A stretch of 64,000 nucleotides of DNA from Chamaea fasciata (GCA_029207755.1 JARCOQ010000002.1:45897744-45961743); one strand, 5' to 3'. Counted from the first letter of the stretch, positions 27,371-41,800 are shown. The notes: a model not told the origin generated them from the sequence alone. A program made the numbers and translations.

Positions 27371-30300
27371 CCAGGCCCACTGTTAGAAGTAGACATGGCT
27401 AAAACAGCTGAACAGGGTTTTAGCTAACCAGGTACAGCCAGACAGTCTCACAGAACAACTATTGTTGTGAACAAACATGAGGTGGGCTCCTCAGACATTT
27501 TTCCTTAAATCCCCACTAGTTACTACACCCGTTCAACTAGTCAGACAAAACCAGCAAATCCCATGAATGTCCTAAGAACACCTGAGCTCAGCAATTAAAG
27601 TAAAAATATTCATTAGATTTTTACACTTGGGCAGAATAAAACATAGCTCTATCCTGCCTTTAAAAGTCTACCCTAAGAAAACATCACTGAACAGCTTAGA
27701 TTTCCAGCCCACACATGTTGGTTATCAAAGGAAACAGACATGAGAAACAATGAAGAAGCAAGCTTGCATACGTTTTTTCCTTAGATTCCTAAAACCAGCT
27801 GTACTGAAAAAATAAAGCTAAGTCAACCACCCAGTACACCAGGGGAGGGACAGTCACAAGCACCAGGGGTTAAATGCAATTGTGCCTGATTGCTTGAAGG
27901 GAACTGCTTTTAAGCATTGCTTGATTTTATCCTTCCAAGATGAAGTTGGAACTTCTTAACCAACAGTAAGGCAGCTGCAAAAAACATCTTGCAAAGTAGC
28001 AAAACAATCCTGCAATTGCTTGTTGCTCTGCAGGTCATCCACAATTCTAAGTTCAACTCAATCACAGTTCTTACTCCCACTATACCAACCAGTACTAAAA
28101 AGTTTACAAAAACCCAATCTGAGCAGCAGAAAATCGCACAGTTCGGCTACTTTTTATTTGTAAAAATTAGGGCCAAATCAGGTCTCAAAATATGGCTATA
28201 TTAACTCTGATGGTTCTATGAACTAGTTGCTAGCTTTGACAGTTTTAAGGATACTTGCTGGAGGACTGGAGAAAAACACACAAAGGTCCCACAAACAACC
28301 CTCAACAGAGCCAAGAGATGTGCACACACACCTGATCTGTGGGCAGTGACCTCAACGTAATCACCTGCTCCTGGACACAGTCATACCACGTTGGCAGAGT
28401 ACAGTGTCATTCCACCTCCTGACAGAATCACTGACCCACTGTTCCAAGAGCCCCATCATACCATGAAGACTACATTTGGATGACGACCTATCTGTACGAC
28501 CCAGTACCAAGGAAAATGGAAGCACCTCGCTTGGAAGACGAGGAATGTAGAGGTAGAAAATTCTGGAGAAACTTGGCACTGACTTGGACACTAAATATAC
28601 CATATGCAAAAATGACCTTTCACCTTCTGTATACAGACAGTTCTGAGCTTAACATTTCATCAGATGAGAGACTAAAGCCAAGTGAAAGACTACAGGGGAG
28701 TGAACCACAGCAAATGATTCTACATACATAACAATCACAGCAGCCATTCTTGAGCTGCAGAGAAGTTCTTAAGACCTTCCAACCTCCACAGAGACAGAGA
28801 AACCCTGCCTCCTCGCTCATCAGGATCAGTTCAGCCAGCAACCTCTGAATGCTCACTCAGCACATGCTTTTGAACAACAAGAAGCTCTTTTGCAGAAAGA
28901 TGACAGACTGTTGAGTTCTCAAATAGATGTCTGCAGCCCAGCTGTATCGAGTGTGTAGCTCGTCTTCATTTCAGCACCTTAACACACGATGTCAAGTTCT
29001 GGCTTGTTTTTAGGACTCTGGTTCTCCGTATGAGGGCCCAGAAGTAACAGCTCTTTCACGTGCAGGCAAAGAGCCACAGATAACACCCTGCACAGGTTTA
29101 AAAGCTCTGATCAAAGTGCTCCCTGTAGGAACCTGAATTTGTGTGTTTATGTAGAAAAGAGAAGATGTAGACCATAAATTAAACAATCCCAGGAATGCAC
29201 AAAGACCACATATTATACAAGTGAGATGTGACAGAAGACCTGTGAGACAGCAATTTAAAACTATACGTGTGCCATGACATGGAAAACAATAAAAGAAGGG
29301 GGATATGAAGGAGCAAGATTTAAAAGATATACCATAATTTTCAATGTCTATCACTGTCATCTATTCTAGACTCTATTGGAGAAGCAAGGTTGAAAGAGTA
29401 GAAGACAACTGCATTCAACACACATGCCAAAACAAGATATCAAAGCAGTCTTCCCACAAGAGGGAGGAGCTATTTAAATCTCCTTTTTCAGAAGAAGCAT
29501 AAGAACAGCCCACTGGTGAGTATAGAACCCAAGTATCTACCATTTTTACCCTGCCGGTGGTGTTCAGAACACAGAGCTCTTAAGCTGAATGGTAGTTCTG
29601 ATACAGCAGCAAATGAGTTTTTCTTCAAGTTCTGGAGTATATCTTCGCAAGTACAAGTATTCCTCACACATTTTCCCACTTGCCTTTTCTTAGAAGTACT
29701 GAGGAGAATTATTAGCACAGAGATAAGATCTTTATTTTTTAAAAAGATGAGTTTAGTATTGCTCTGCATAAGCAGGTGAAGATCCCATACACACTGCATA
29801 ACACAGTGCATTCCGCAAAGAATTATTTCTACTGTCTGTGGGCAACTGTGCAAAGGAAAATCTATGCCCTTAAGAAAGGTATTACACCACCAGCATGGCT
29901 ACTTTGCTAAATGGCTTCCAACTGGGCAGCCTTGTTTGCCTCGCAGAATATGGTGGTATTTACTCACACAGTTAATGATCTTTAGATCTACACATTTCAA
30001 GCACATAAAGCAGGCAAAAAACTGCAATGCCCATTGGAGCCAGAGCCTCTTCATTTTTCTGCTCATGTGAACAAACTTAAAGAGTTTGCTTCCTAGTCTA
30101 GCCTGTTGAATCAGATCAGGTTTACTCTATTTCCCTCAAGCATAGTTTTGGTTTTATTTTCATGACTTCAAGGATATGAATAGCAGAGAAATACATTTAA
30201 GCCTAGCCATTCTTTTCAGTCTAAGGTCAAATTTTTCCAAATATTAGTATGGACTCAGCTTTCCTCCTACTGAACTTCGACATACTCTAGAGTCAGCTTC

Positions 30301-30504
30301 TACCAACACTAAGCACTTTTGGAAACTCTGACCAGAGCTTTTTTTACCAGTTCAGTGTCCCACATATTACTACATTGCCCCAAAGCCCAGAGTCCTCATG
30401 AAGGTAATTCCCCGCAGTACTAAGAGGCTCACAGAACAGACTGTTCCTGCCTCTGTAATTTTATATCTGTACTTTTAACAATGGAAAATACAATACTTAA
30501 GCTG

Positions 30505-30580
30505 ATCCTGTGGGATAGAGCACGAGACTCTGTTGGATCTTATGAAGGGAGTAATATTACAGTTGGTTTGAGCCCTGTTT
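30505..30580 (+). repeat. tRNA-like fragment (possible tRNA-derived SINE or decayed tRNA pseudogene)
   Basis: The stretch contains gatagagcacgagactct, which resembles the D-arm to anticodon part of lysine tRNA. About 35 nt later comes ggtttgagccc, close to the polymerase III B box. The middle does not fold as a tRNA and the acceptor ends do not pair convincingly. It may be a SINE head or coincidence. Confidence 0.25.
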
Positions 30581-31735
30581 CTGAATGCAGTGCAGCACCA
30601 CATATTCTGTAGAGACCTTTGTCTTCTGTACCTTCATGCATTAGGGTTTTAGTGAAATTCAAATATTAAACTTGGAAGACAAAAATAAATATTTCAATAA
30701 CAGCAAGGAGAAACTCAAATTCTCTCCTAGGAAAAGTTTTGAGATCTTTAAAACTACCCAATATTTAGAGAAGAAAATTCAGAAAAGTAAGAAATGATCA
30801 AGACAAGGCTACCTATTTCTTTGTAACATTTGACAAACCATTACAAGAAAACAGAAAAGGTAAAATACTTCCTTGCAATTGCAACCTGGTGAGGAAAGGA
30901 ATAAGGAACTTTTCTACACAGCCAAAACCCTTTGCAAACCAGTCACAAGGTTGCAGAAAGACACCAGACCTTTGGCCTCCATCCAGCCTCATGGACCAGC
31001 AGGGAATTCCATAAGAGAAAACATTCAGTCACTCCCTAGCAGACAACACACTGTTCCAGGAACTCAGGAAAAGGGTATTTGGCACAACAGACAAGTGGTA
31101 AGAAATAAGGACAAGTGTGTCAAGAGTACAGTTGTGCCAGAATGCCTAAACCAGAAAAACCTGGCATTACTGAAGCCTAACGGAGAATCAAAGTCTCTGA
31201 CATCTTTGGTTTGGGAAGAAGCTTTATTTGAGACAGGACAGTGAGCTGCAGTTAGCCTACACACCTCATCATATTGACAAACTGTTCTTAGCAGACAAGT
31301 GAATACACCAATGAATGTTTCTGTGCACTGTGTGAAATACCATGTATTACATAAGCACATCTTAAAAGAGTTCAAACATTCTGTTGTTAGCTAAGATACA
31401 AAGTTACTTTACACTTGCACTGGTAAACTAGAGGAACGTGGGTAAACCTAGAGTAACCAGGGGAGTAAGCATCCCCCTAACCATAAAAAAGACTGAAAGA
31501 AAACAAACACCAAACAAACACCTCCCCTTCAAAAAAAGACCCTATGCATTTTGTTCTGAGAGACTGGTGATAACACTTACGCTTCCAATACTGTTTTTAC
31601 AAAACAGAAGCTTAAAACGAAGGGATGCAAATAGTTAGAGGTGGGCTCACAAGCACAACTTTGCTGTAGTAGCTCTGAATTAAAACCTGGTGACCTTTAG
31701 CATTCACACCATCACCCTCAACAGTGAAGCGAACA

Positions 31736-31763
31736 CTTCACTTCCCTCAACAGGGAAGTGAAG
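31736..31763. repeat. Perfect 12-bp inverted repeat with 4-nt loop
   Basis: The arms cttcacttccct and agggaagtgaag pair perfectly around the loop caac. A further gtgaag lies just upstream, so the left arm can pair with either side. It is not followed by a T run, so it does not look like a terminator. Function unknown. Confidence 0.85.
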
Positions 31764-34700
31764 AATATTATATTCAATAAAGAAGGCAGGGGAATTTCAG
31801 AAGGAAGAAAGTAACTGTTCAATTTGGAACTTGACCAGAAGACAGGGGTTAATGCACTAGCACTTGTGGAAAGAAAAATATACCAGTACTAGGAATTTCT
31901 CATGGAACAGAAGGTATTCCAAACCACAGTTTTATCTTTCTTCTAAAATAGCATACGTTCCAGCAGCATAGTTTTTTCTCATGTGCAGGATCTATGGAAT
32001 GTTTATTTTCCAATTTGGGAAGTGTAGCACTAAACATAGCACTGCTGGCTTCTCCTGCTCAGAAACTGAAGAGACCAGAAGCAATTTGGACAAGATACTG
32101 GAGTATGGTGAAGAAACAGATACTGATACCATTTGGAACTGTTTGTGAGTATTATCACCCCAATGCTCAAGAGACAAATTTCACTTGCATTTGACGAGAT
32201 GGATCAAATGAAATTGATTTTGGTCACATAAATATTAGGCTCACAATGAAAAATGGCAACAAATTAATTTTCAAAATAACAACTAGGGTAAACACTACCT
32301 GAAGGAGAAACTTATTAAGTTTTTGTCAGGACATGCAGTTATTTTTCCTACAAAACTGTTTCCAAAGAAAAAGGTTGATTTTAGCTGTATTCATGCTTTT
32401 CCTCCAACCTTTTCCAAATACTTGGTGGTAATTAAACTTGCTAGTAAGAATGGTAACAGAAACAGAAAATAGAGGTGAGGCAGAATATTTCAGAAAAAAA
32501 AATTTCATTCATACTCAGTTATGAGAATGAGAACTCACTCAGCCGGTCATCCACTATAAACAGAAACTGAACTCTAAAACAGATACCAGATCTGAACTGA
32601 CGTACACAGGTTTAAAACACAATACAAACTTAGTCAATTAGCTAAGTATTTTTCTTTAATAATTTCAAAAAAAGGCAAACATTTTTCCAAATTGTGAATA
32701 GCTGTGGAAACTAGAACACTGATACAACTTAGAGATTACTTCATTTGAATTATTTCCTCATCTGAAGAAATAAAGCAAAATAATTCTAAGAATAGGAACA
32801 GTCACAATAATGGGATGAAGTTAAGCAGTAAGAAATGTTTGGCCACATAGCATGAATCATTTAAATTCAGGCTGGGAGGCAGTTAATAGTTACCCAAGGG
32901 AAACATGCTTCACCTGTGTCATTTAAAAAACAGTACCAGTTAAAACAGTATCTTAACTACTGTTTAAGTGTAAACAGTATTTTTTTCCCCCTTTAAACAC
33001 TAGCTATGCATTTGAATGATTTGAGCTATGAGAGTGAGGTTCAGGAACTGTCATAGCTCAGAACACCGATTAAAAACAACAGAAGTCAAAACATGCAGCA
33101 GAAACTCACTTTGCCACTCAGAAGACAATATAATTACCAAAATTTATAAGACCAAGCTCTCCTAAAGTTTGCCCAGATCAGCTTTTCAGCACAGAACTGG
33201 TGACATTTTCCAAGTTTACTCAGCTCTTGCAAAGCAGCCAACAGGCTTCTAAGAAAAATAATCATAAGGAAGTCTCAGGATTGCTTTACACATCCCTACA
33301 TACACACTGAACAGTTTAGGTGATCATTTCTAATAATCTGTGAGTATTCTTTACTCAAAAGTACAGAGAGCACCATGTAATGCTGCAACTCCAAACCCTC
33401 CCCCCACTTCAATTATCTACAAACACTAAAGTTGTCAGAATGGTCCTTCCCTTATGGTCACGAGATGAATATTGCTGTCATGAGTTGGCAGAAATAGAAC
33501 AAGAGAATGAGCATTGATTATTTAGTAGGTGACAGATGAGGGGAAACACAAGATGTACTACAGGAAAATGTAACACATCCATAATTTTCTCTGGGACCAA
33601 TTAACATTAGAATTGGCTAGAATACTCTTAATCAGAATTGAGTTGCATTTTTTTGTCATGAAAATGGGCATCTTATGTAATGAAAGACAGCAAGACACTT
33701 TTTTGATTCAATAAATACACACTGAACCACAGCACAGAATAATCATTTTGTCAAATACTAACACCAGCAACAATATGCAGGTTGGGGAAATAAATATTTA
33801 AGAAGTACTCCAGATCTTCATTTTGTCAGCTGTGGTATTAATGTCTCTTCCAAATCATGATGGAAAACCAGAAGCACCCACCACAGCTATGGCCTTACAG
33901 CTTGGAGTGCTGAGACAACTTTTCTCTTGTCTCCTCATCTCTCTTCTCTCCTTAGCTGATGAAGTGAGTTCAACAATTAGCACTATGTACTCTTCACGAG
34001 CTGCTTTCTGCCTTCCCTTCTCCAGCCTTCTGCTTTCAATTCATTAACCCCCTTCCGTTTCAACACCCAAGCAGACACGCTCTAGTCAAAGGGTATGTGC
34101 ATTTCAAAACATTCAGTGTATGTTCTCAGGGTGATGCCTGTGGGCTCATGTCCTCACCCCAGCCTCCCTGCATGCTACACATGATAGTGATACAGGTAGA
34201 ACAGGGTTCTCCTGTTGCTGGCAGTTGTTTAAAAAAACATTCATTTTCTCATCGTATTTCTTCTTTTACTCAGCTCCTAACCATTATCATTGCAGCTCCA
34301 ATATTGCTCAAGGTACTGAAAGCAACAGTTTGTGCCACTATCACCTAAAGTTAGCTCGTGAGGTTGGGCAGAAGCCCTCTAGAAGTCAGTGTTCAGATGC
34401 TGAGCAACAACTGTATACACCTTTCACACCTAAAAGCAAGCAAAATCATCCTGATGTAGTAGCCATGGCATGGCAAGTACCCTTGTGAAAATAGCAGACA
34501 GTCCATAGAAATTGCTGTTGCTGGATTTTCTCAATTTCTGTTCATGCTACACCACTTTATAGACACCTCTGCAGAACAGGACATCTGATCAAAGTACAGC
34601 AGTAAAGTTGATGGATCATACAGCAATTGAGACATTTTTATTTATTTTCCTATTAACTGAAACCTCTCCTACAAGGGCATCAACTCACTGTTCACTCAGC

Positions 34701-37044
34701 TGAAAAGCTGCAGGATCTAAGTACAGGCATGGAAAAAAAACAACATCCCAGCATCATCACCTCAAACAGTATTGCAGAAATGGTCAGTGATACAAGAAAA
34801 AAAAGAAAAGAATCACGCTGAGGCAGCCCAGTGCAGGATGGGTTCCCAGTCTTATGCTATGCATCTCTCTGGAGATGCTTGTTTTGTTGCGCTTACATCT
34901 GTGAAAGAAATTAAACAAAGGACTACTTCTGCTGTCTGATTATTAATTTTAAGTACTGAAGTGCTTATAAACTTCTTAGAATTTTTTAATCTCTTAAATA
35001 CTGATGGATTGCTTCTTCCTGATGGATGTCTTGTTAATACGGCATTAAACCCATACAAAGGCAGAGTCACTGCCACCTGCAAAGAAGTTCTATTCAACAA
35101 CAATAAAAAAAGTTCCCAAAGCATAATATGTTTCTGAAACACCACATTAATTCAACTACAAATACTTCCAATTCAAGGCAGGCTCTTCAGTGGAGAATTA
35201 AATATAAATCAAAAATTATACTGAATTTTTAAAAAATTAAATAGTAAAACATTAAATGCCAAAACCCTCAGGTTATATACTTCTCCACTACTTTTATATT
35301 CAAAGCCAAATGCAGCAATACACTGTACCTACCAGCTAGTGTATAAACACTAGATGAATGATAACACTCCATTTTGTTATTAAAAGAATAATCTTACTTC
35401 TACCCAAGCCTTACCATTTTGTGTCTCACAAAACATCACTAAAAATAGTTTCATTAAAGGAACATTGGAAACCCAGAGACAGGCAACCATCAGCTCAGAT
35501 CTCATAAGTGAAGTCACAAGTTCAACTGCCTCCCAAACAACATTTACTTCCACTGAAAAGTAAGTTTTGCTTGCTCTTGACATACTGACATCCTAGTCAG
35601 TGTGAGGAAAGATAATAAGATCTGTCAGTCTCTGGAAGAACTTTTAACAAACAAGGCTTTTTCTTAAAGAGTTGTTTGATTTGATTTTGCTAGCTTTACC
35701 AAGTCTCCTGAGGGGTATATTTTTCTCCACTATGCCAGTGGCCTGCTAGAGACACTGTAACAGTGGAAGACCTAACCCCATCAGAAGATACCATCTCTCC
35801 CTCTTAATGCAAAAAGGAGCCAGGTTTACTAGAGTTTCATTTTAAGAGATTACCCCTGAGAATCAAGTTCAACTACAGTTTATGCCTAAAGCCCAGAAAA
35901 TGAATATACAGTATGTCTTAACTATATTTTAAAAGAAATTTTGAATGGCAAATGCAGCTGAAACTCCCCAGAGGAGATGAAAATGTTTTAGTAAATTTAT
36001 GAAATATTAAGCCCCATGAATTTATGCTATGTTGAGAATAGCAAGCCAACTCCTCCTACTGCGGTTTAACTAAGTTGAAGAGCCACATCCCCCTCTCACT
36101 TAACATTTTTGTTTGAAGACTAACTCTAATTTCAAATGTTCTCTTTGCCAATTCCATTTTAAAACTTCTTCCTGTGAAGTATAAGTGCACTGCCTTATTT
36201 GACACACAATGTACTATCAAAAACAACACAAGTATGAAAAAAAAAAGTTTTTCTTGCTTCAGTATCAAGCACCTGGCAAGTGACTGAAAGGTTCCTGAAA
36301 AGCCTTAAAGGTTATTAAAAGCATTCCTCTTTTACCCTGGGGACTTAAAACTCAATTATTTTCATTCATTCTTTTAAGCTATGAAATTACATCATCTCTT
36401 CCCTTTTGATTTAAATTTAAAAGTATTTTTTCTGTATTGTTCCTCAATTTGCTAATTCACTAATAAATAAAACTTCTGTTGGCTCCCCTTGTGAAATAAT
36501 GAAAGAGGAAATGTCCAGAATTGCAGGTCTCTTGGCAAAACAGGACCATTCGTTATGTTCAGCTAATTACATACACTTAATGTGTAATTTTAATAATTTG
36601 CAATTTATTATTTGTTTCAGCTACACAGGTCTTTGACTTAATTTGTCAAATCTTCAAGAAATAAACTAACAAAGTGCCTTGGAAGGATCTCTGCCAAAGC
36701 ATTGTGATAGAGTAGGAAAGCAGGAGCTTTCTATCTGCTCTGTGTTTGTTAACTTCCCCTCAAACAGAGCACAACACAGGGTCAGTTCCCCTCCTGGGCA
36801 CTTGGTGCTCTCAAAGTCCAAGGTACCTTTACTCTGCCCCTCTTACTAGCCCATGTATCAGGGCCCATTGCATTCTGAAGTTGGTTGCATTTGTGTTAGC
36901 TCCCTCTTCTAAAGCACTTGTCACTCCATGAAACAGCTGCAGAAATAAGATCTCTGCTCTAAGGCTTTGTGCCTTCTTCCTCTAGCCCCCTGCCCAAATT
37001 TTAAAAATTAATCAGCAGAAGAAGAAAAACTGCTGTCACTGAAC

Positions 37045-37720
37045 ACTACAGGGAAGAGCCTGTCTCCCTCATCCTCATTCTCTTCTACTGCATGTTCACA
37101 CAAACCCCTCTGAGCCTCCTCTTCTCTAGGCTGAACACTTCCAGCTCTCAGTTTCCCCCTGCATGACAGATGCTCCAGCCCCTTTATCACCTTTGTGATC
37201 CCACATTGGACTCTCTCCATTAAACCTGTTAGCATTTTATATTAAGGATCCCACAACTGGACCCAAAATTCCAGAATTACCTCACCAGTGTGGAGAAGAA
37301 GGTTTTCACATCCCTCAAGCTTTACCAATGCTCTTTACACTGCAGCTCAGAGTGACACCAGTCTTTGCTTTGCCACTAGGATTCATTGCTGGCTCATAGC
37401 TTATCCACCAAGGATCCAAAGATCCTTCTAGACAATGGTGCTTTCTAGCTTAGCAGCCCCCACAGTTTACTGGTGTAAGGGGTTGTAACTCCTTAAGCAT
37501 AGGATTTGCATTTCCCCTTCTTGAGCTTCATGAGATTGCAACTGCTCAATTCTTCAGCCTGCTGAAGACCCTCAGAAGGGAAGCCAAGCCCTCAGTGTTG
37601 ACAAACACTCCTCAGTCTTGTATCATTTGTATACTTGCTGAGGACACACTCCATCTAATCATCAGGTGACTAATCAATGTGTTGAACAGCTCTAGTCCCA
37701 GTATTGTGCAGTACAGCAGT
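37045..37720 (-). mobile_element. CR1 retrotransposon fragment (older subfamily, 3' end missing)
   Basis: On the plus strand it reads as reverse-complement CR1: ctctaggctgaacact, ctccagcccctttatcacctttg, tggactctctcc, a run matching 'aactggac..ccagaattacctcaccag', 'tgctggctcat', 'ccttcttgagcttcatgag' and 'ttgtatcatttgtatacttgctgagg'. The translated remnant near 37150-37235 (minus) includes ERVQCGITKVIKGLEHLS, the familiar C-terminal part of CR1 ORF2. The copy lacks the usual 3' terminus and is heavily diverged, so it is an old insertion. Confidence 0.85.
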
Positions 37721-38669
37721 CCACAAAACAAATGGAAAGAAACTAATCAGATCAAAAGCCCAAGAGTTCAGCTATTTCAGGTACATGGACAACACTGCTT
37801 TTGTCATGTGATACTTGTACAAAAGTGCACCCATAAAAGGTAAGTAAGACTGAAAAAAAAAAAGAAGTAGTACAAGGTTTCCATACAGTCATTTCCCACA
37901 AAGCAGGTCTTGCTTTTAGAATGCAAATAAAACTTCCTACATGCCTAAATCAACAATTTCTCCTAGGTCACAGTTCTCCCCAAATACCAGCAATGAGCAC
38001 AAACACACACAATCCTCAAAGCCACATAATCTTTCAAAGTTAAAAATTATGCAGCCTTCCTGCTACACCAAAAGTAAAGTAAGCCAGCTTTTGGGTTTCA
38101 TTTTCTTGGGGTCTGATTTCCTTCCTTCTGAAGTAGCCATGACATAGAACCATATCTGTGTATGGCTACATTCACAAACAGCAACAAACTCTGCAGTGAC
38201 TTAGCAAAGCAAGCACTAGTCTAACACTTCTACAGGGAAAATTGCACTGTTACCACATGCTCACATAGTACACAACTAGAAGTCAAGACAAACTTAAATT
38301 CATCCAGAGACCTTCTCTAGAGCTGAGCTGAACAGTCACACAAACATTTTCATTACAAATGACACCCATACCACTCCTTCTCATCCACGTCTACTATAAT
38401 CAGGCAATCAGGCACAAAGTTTTCTCACGATCTTCCATCACTTTTTAGAAGAGATCAGACTCAGCTAGGACTGACACTGGCAGAAGGAACTGTACTATTT
38501 GACGACACAGTTTTAATGAAGGACATGCTTCCTGCTCCATAGGAGGAAGAAGGACACTATTAAGCAAGCTGCTCTCCAGCATACTTAAGTGTGGCAGTGT
38601 GCATACTAGGCTGAATTTCACAGGCTTCATGCCCATTTTGTTTCCCAAAAAAGCAATAGAATTCCTTAC

Positions 38670-38842
38670 CTGCAACAAATGACCGCTTTACAGGAGAGTG
38701 CCAAGTCCAGAAAGCTCCGCCTGACTTCAAATGAAAGGGCATACTTCAGTGTGTGGCCATCAATAATCAGAGCAATATCATTTTCCTTGCCCAGTGACTC
38801 CCCCAGACTGGTACAATGTTGAGTCAGAGAAGCTCTTGTTGC
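38670..38842 (-). CDS. ATP8A2: ATP8A2 internal exon (173 nt), P-domain segment
   Basis: On the minus strand a strong acceptor (pyrimidine-rich tract ending TTCAG) precedes the exon and a CAG/GTAAGG donor follows it. The 173 nt are fully open: 57 codons plus two bases, phase 0 in and phase 2 out. The peptide starts [10 protein letters not shown] and contains [16 protein letters not shown] and [11 protein letters not shown], a signature of class-1 P4-ATPases just before the VSPLQK and GDGAND motifs. The paralogue ATP8A1 reads IDGKTLKYALTFGVRQ at the same place, so ATP8A2 is the better call. The role is the catalytic P domain of a phospholipid flippase in plasma and endomembranes. No frameshift or stop is seen. 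The next exon, expected to begin VSPLQK, is not visible between 1 and 38669, so the downstream intron is at least 38.7 kb. Confidence 0.95.
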
Positions 38843-41800
38843 CTGAAGGAAAAACAGAAAGAAAAGGTTTCTTCCTAGTAAAAGAAAAGTGCATTCAAAC
38901 TAGAGCTAGGAATCTCCAGACCATGCAACAAAGCACAGCATACATGCACCCAAACTGGCACTGACACGAGCTAACGTGTTAACAGTATCTGAAGCAGACA
39001 TACTGACTTGTGTTACAAATCAGCAAAAGCTGCCTCTGCTTGCCTAGGAGCACATCTTGTTTCAGAGCAGACTCCAGATTATTTACCACACAGTCCTGCA
39101 TGATGGATGTGCCCAAAGCAGTTGTGATACAGTCTTCCCAACTGTAGCCCAAATACATCAACTTTCCTGGGCCAAACAGCTAGGAAAAGAATCAGGCCAC
39201 TTTGACACAAAGGAGAAGGGTAGGGGGAAAGAGGAAAAGTTGCTTTGCAATTCATTTTCTTTCATCCCACTCATTAGTATGGTAATCAAAACAAACTCAC
39301 TGATTCACTAGAAAACTAGCCCCAAACTGGAGGCAAATTTACAGATTAAGTTAATAGTGTAACGGAGAACACAATTCGGCGAGTTCAGACACGGATTACC
39401 TTTTGCACCTTCTTCTTTAAAAGAATGACTGCATAATTCCCTATTTCCCCATTAAAATGTGAGGGACTAGATTTATGACTTCATGGCATGCCTTATTTAC
39501 ACCGTACCTGAAAATCTAACACAAAGTAGATGACTGTGCTTAAACCATTAGAGACCAGTGCTGGGAAAACAAGGGTAAGTCTTCTGGGAAGAAAGCTGTT
39601 TTATCCAGTAACACTAGTTCATAGTGACAACATTCACAGAAACTCCAGGGATGGTATAATGGATACAGTTTCGGTAATGTTATCAATAACAGAATTTTAT
39701 TCCAAGAACCCCTGCCCCTGGGATCTTGGAGCGTCATTTCTTTTTCTTTACTGCTTCCTCTCAGTCTTGCTCAAACATTTTTCTCGCTCTCAAGTGCAGA
39801 ATTCACCCCTGTCCTTCTCCTGAATGCACACACAGGATTAAATGCTTCCCTGACTATTTGAAACCAAGGGAGAACTCCCTGCCCTTATTCCCTGTTTACC
39901 ACCTGGGGCACTTCAGAGGGAACACCCTCATTTTTCACTCAATCCAAAGGAAGGTGAAGGCCAGGGCTCAACCACTACCCCCTACAGAGACAGAGGAGAA
40001 TGTGAGGGCAAGTTCAGGAGGGTTACTGAATATCCATCATCTCTTGCTCAAAAGAAAAAGCCACAGGAAAAGTTATAAAAGGTGATATTTCTCATCAGTT
40101 GAGATTACTGGTCTCTCCATATATAATTATCATGGCTATGGATAAGCCTCATCCAATTCATGACCTGGTCATGGAACTTACTCATCTTACGTGTAAGATG
40201 ACACAGAATTAGTAACACTGTTAATAATATCCCAAAACTCTATAAATCAAGGATTACAAATCAGTCACTTCGTAAAACTCTCAATATACCCCTCCATACG
40301 CAGGGCTAACTTATAACCTAACAACTCATACAGTAAAAAAGCATGAACTATTATTCCTGATTCTTCCAACTACTTAAAATTGCTGTGTTTTAAAAAGGAA
40401 AACCAGTTATTGCTCCTGTAGGCCAGTGCAATTAAGCCAAATAAACCAGGCCCCATTCTCACTGGGTGTATAATGAAGACCTTCTAAGCAAGCAGGGGAA
40501 CAAATGTTTGGAAATCATGGTGAACTATATCCTTCTGTGGGCAACTCATTACTGGTAACTAGAGTAAAAATCCCTACTTTGATCCCTAGCTTTTACTCTG
40601 TGCTTCACATCAAGGGATAAGTTTCTTTGAGTCACGTCAAGCAAGACTAAATCAATCTCTTACTAGAACAAGCATGATGGAGCAGAAATCAATAGTAATC
40701 CTAAGAAAATATCTGGATAAACTCACACCTGTGCCTTTTTTTCTGAGCATCCATTAAGCCTAAAGGGTAAGTTTGTCAGGGCTTCTGACAGAAATAGAAT
40801 ATTAGAAACAAATATGGCAAGCCTTTCACTTAGCCATAATAAACTTGGTTTTCCTTCCTAGGCACAGAGCATCCAGCTGCTCTGGGGAAACCTGGAGAGA
40901 TGCCTGTCAATCACACCTTATGGTACTGGCATATCAATTTCCATCAAACATTAAAAATATACAGCTTCACTTAAAAGCCAGTCCATCTGTTTAGTAGCCA
41001 TGATTCAGTGGGTTATTCTAATAAATATGGACACTTCATAAGCCAGTAGAGCACATGTTCAAGCAGTCAGTTGAATGTAAGTAACATTATCAGTTTAGAG
41101 CTCTACAAGGACTTAAAAACTCATTCATAAGACCACCAAGTGTCAGAGAACAAATATGAAAAAAATCCCCAGACTGTAAAAAGTCAGCTACAGAGTTCAA
41201 ACTGAAAAAGCTAAGGAAACAAGGTTTTAATTTATTTTTATTCTACCTTTAGACCTTTGACATGATGGGGGGGGCCTTGTTTCTAAAAATATGAACAATT
41301 CTGACATAAATGCATTTAAGGGTTAAGGTTGTTACGGTCTCTGTGCTTGAGTTAAATTCAAGACATAGTGCTATATTCCATAATAAACCTATCCCACCTG
41401 CTCTTCCTGTTTGTTTTTCCATTTCCATTTTAACAAGGCGCAACCATAAGTACAAACCTTCAGCAGTGCATTTACTTGCATTACTGCCTTAAAATAAACT
41501 CAGATTTTATTGTTCTCTGTGTGCACAGTTTCCATACAGAACACAAAGTAATATTATTAGTTCACTATTATAAATCTTCATAGCAGACTAAATTTGTTGA
41601 CAGGAAGAAAACAAAAACATCCTGAAGCAGAGTTTGTGTGGTCTTCTCCGGATTGTACGCTCAGGATCTTTAACAAACTTTTGATAGCAAGCCTATATAT
41701 TCTCACTTCCTAAAACCTCAGGAAAAATCCCTGCTGTGCCCAGCTTCATATTTGAATTACAAAACTTGCAAACATTCTGGGATTTACCAGGCTATTATTT

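Larger units (their letters stand above)
1..38669 (-). other. ATP8A2: ATP8A2 intron (partial, downstream of the 173-nt exon)
   Basis: This phase-2 intron is at least 38.7 kb long and leaves the window at position 1. It contains many simple repeats, long G-free A/C-rich tracts (13.3 and 23.8 kb), an LTR-like block (about 25318-25631), CR1 fragments (27190-27370 and 37045-37720), a weak tRNA-like fragment (30505-30580) and a candidate 57-nt cassette exon (7191-7247). No coding block matching the following ATP8A2 exons (VSPLQK, GDGAND, or the fifth membrane segment with its CFYKN stretch) was found. The rest shows no gene that I can support. Confidence 0.75.

Noticed and set aside
30873..31244. 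123-codon plus-strand frame, hydrophilic.
   Set aside because: No recognised domain; it lies in intron sequence antisense to ATP8A2 and looks like a chance frame.
33141..33180. Sequence briefly resembling reverse-complement coding for the AWSYNR stretch of the next ATP8A2 exons.
   Set aside because: The match covers only a few bases, neighbouring codons do not fit and there are no splice sites.
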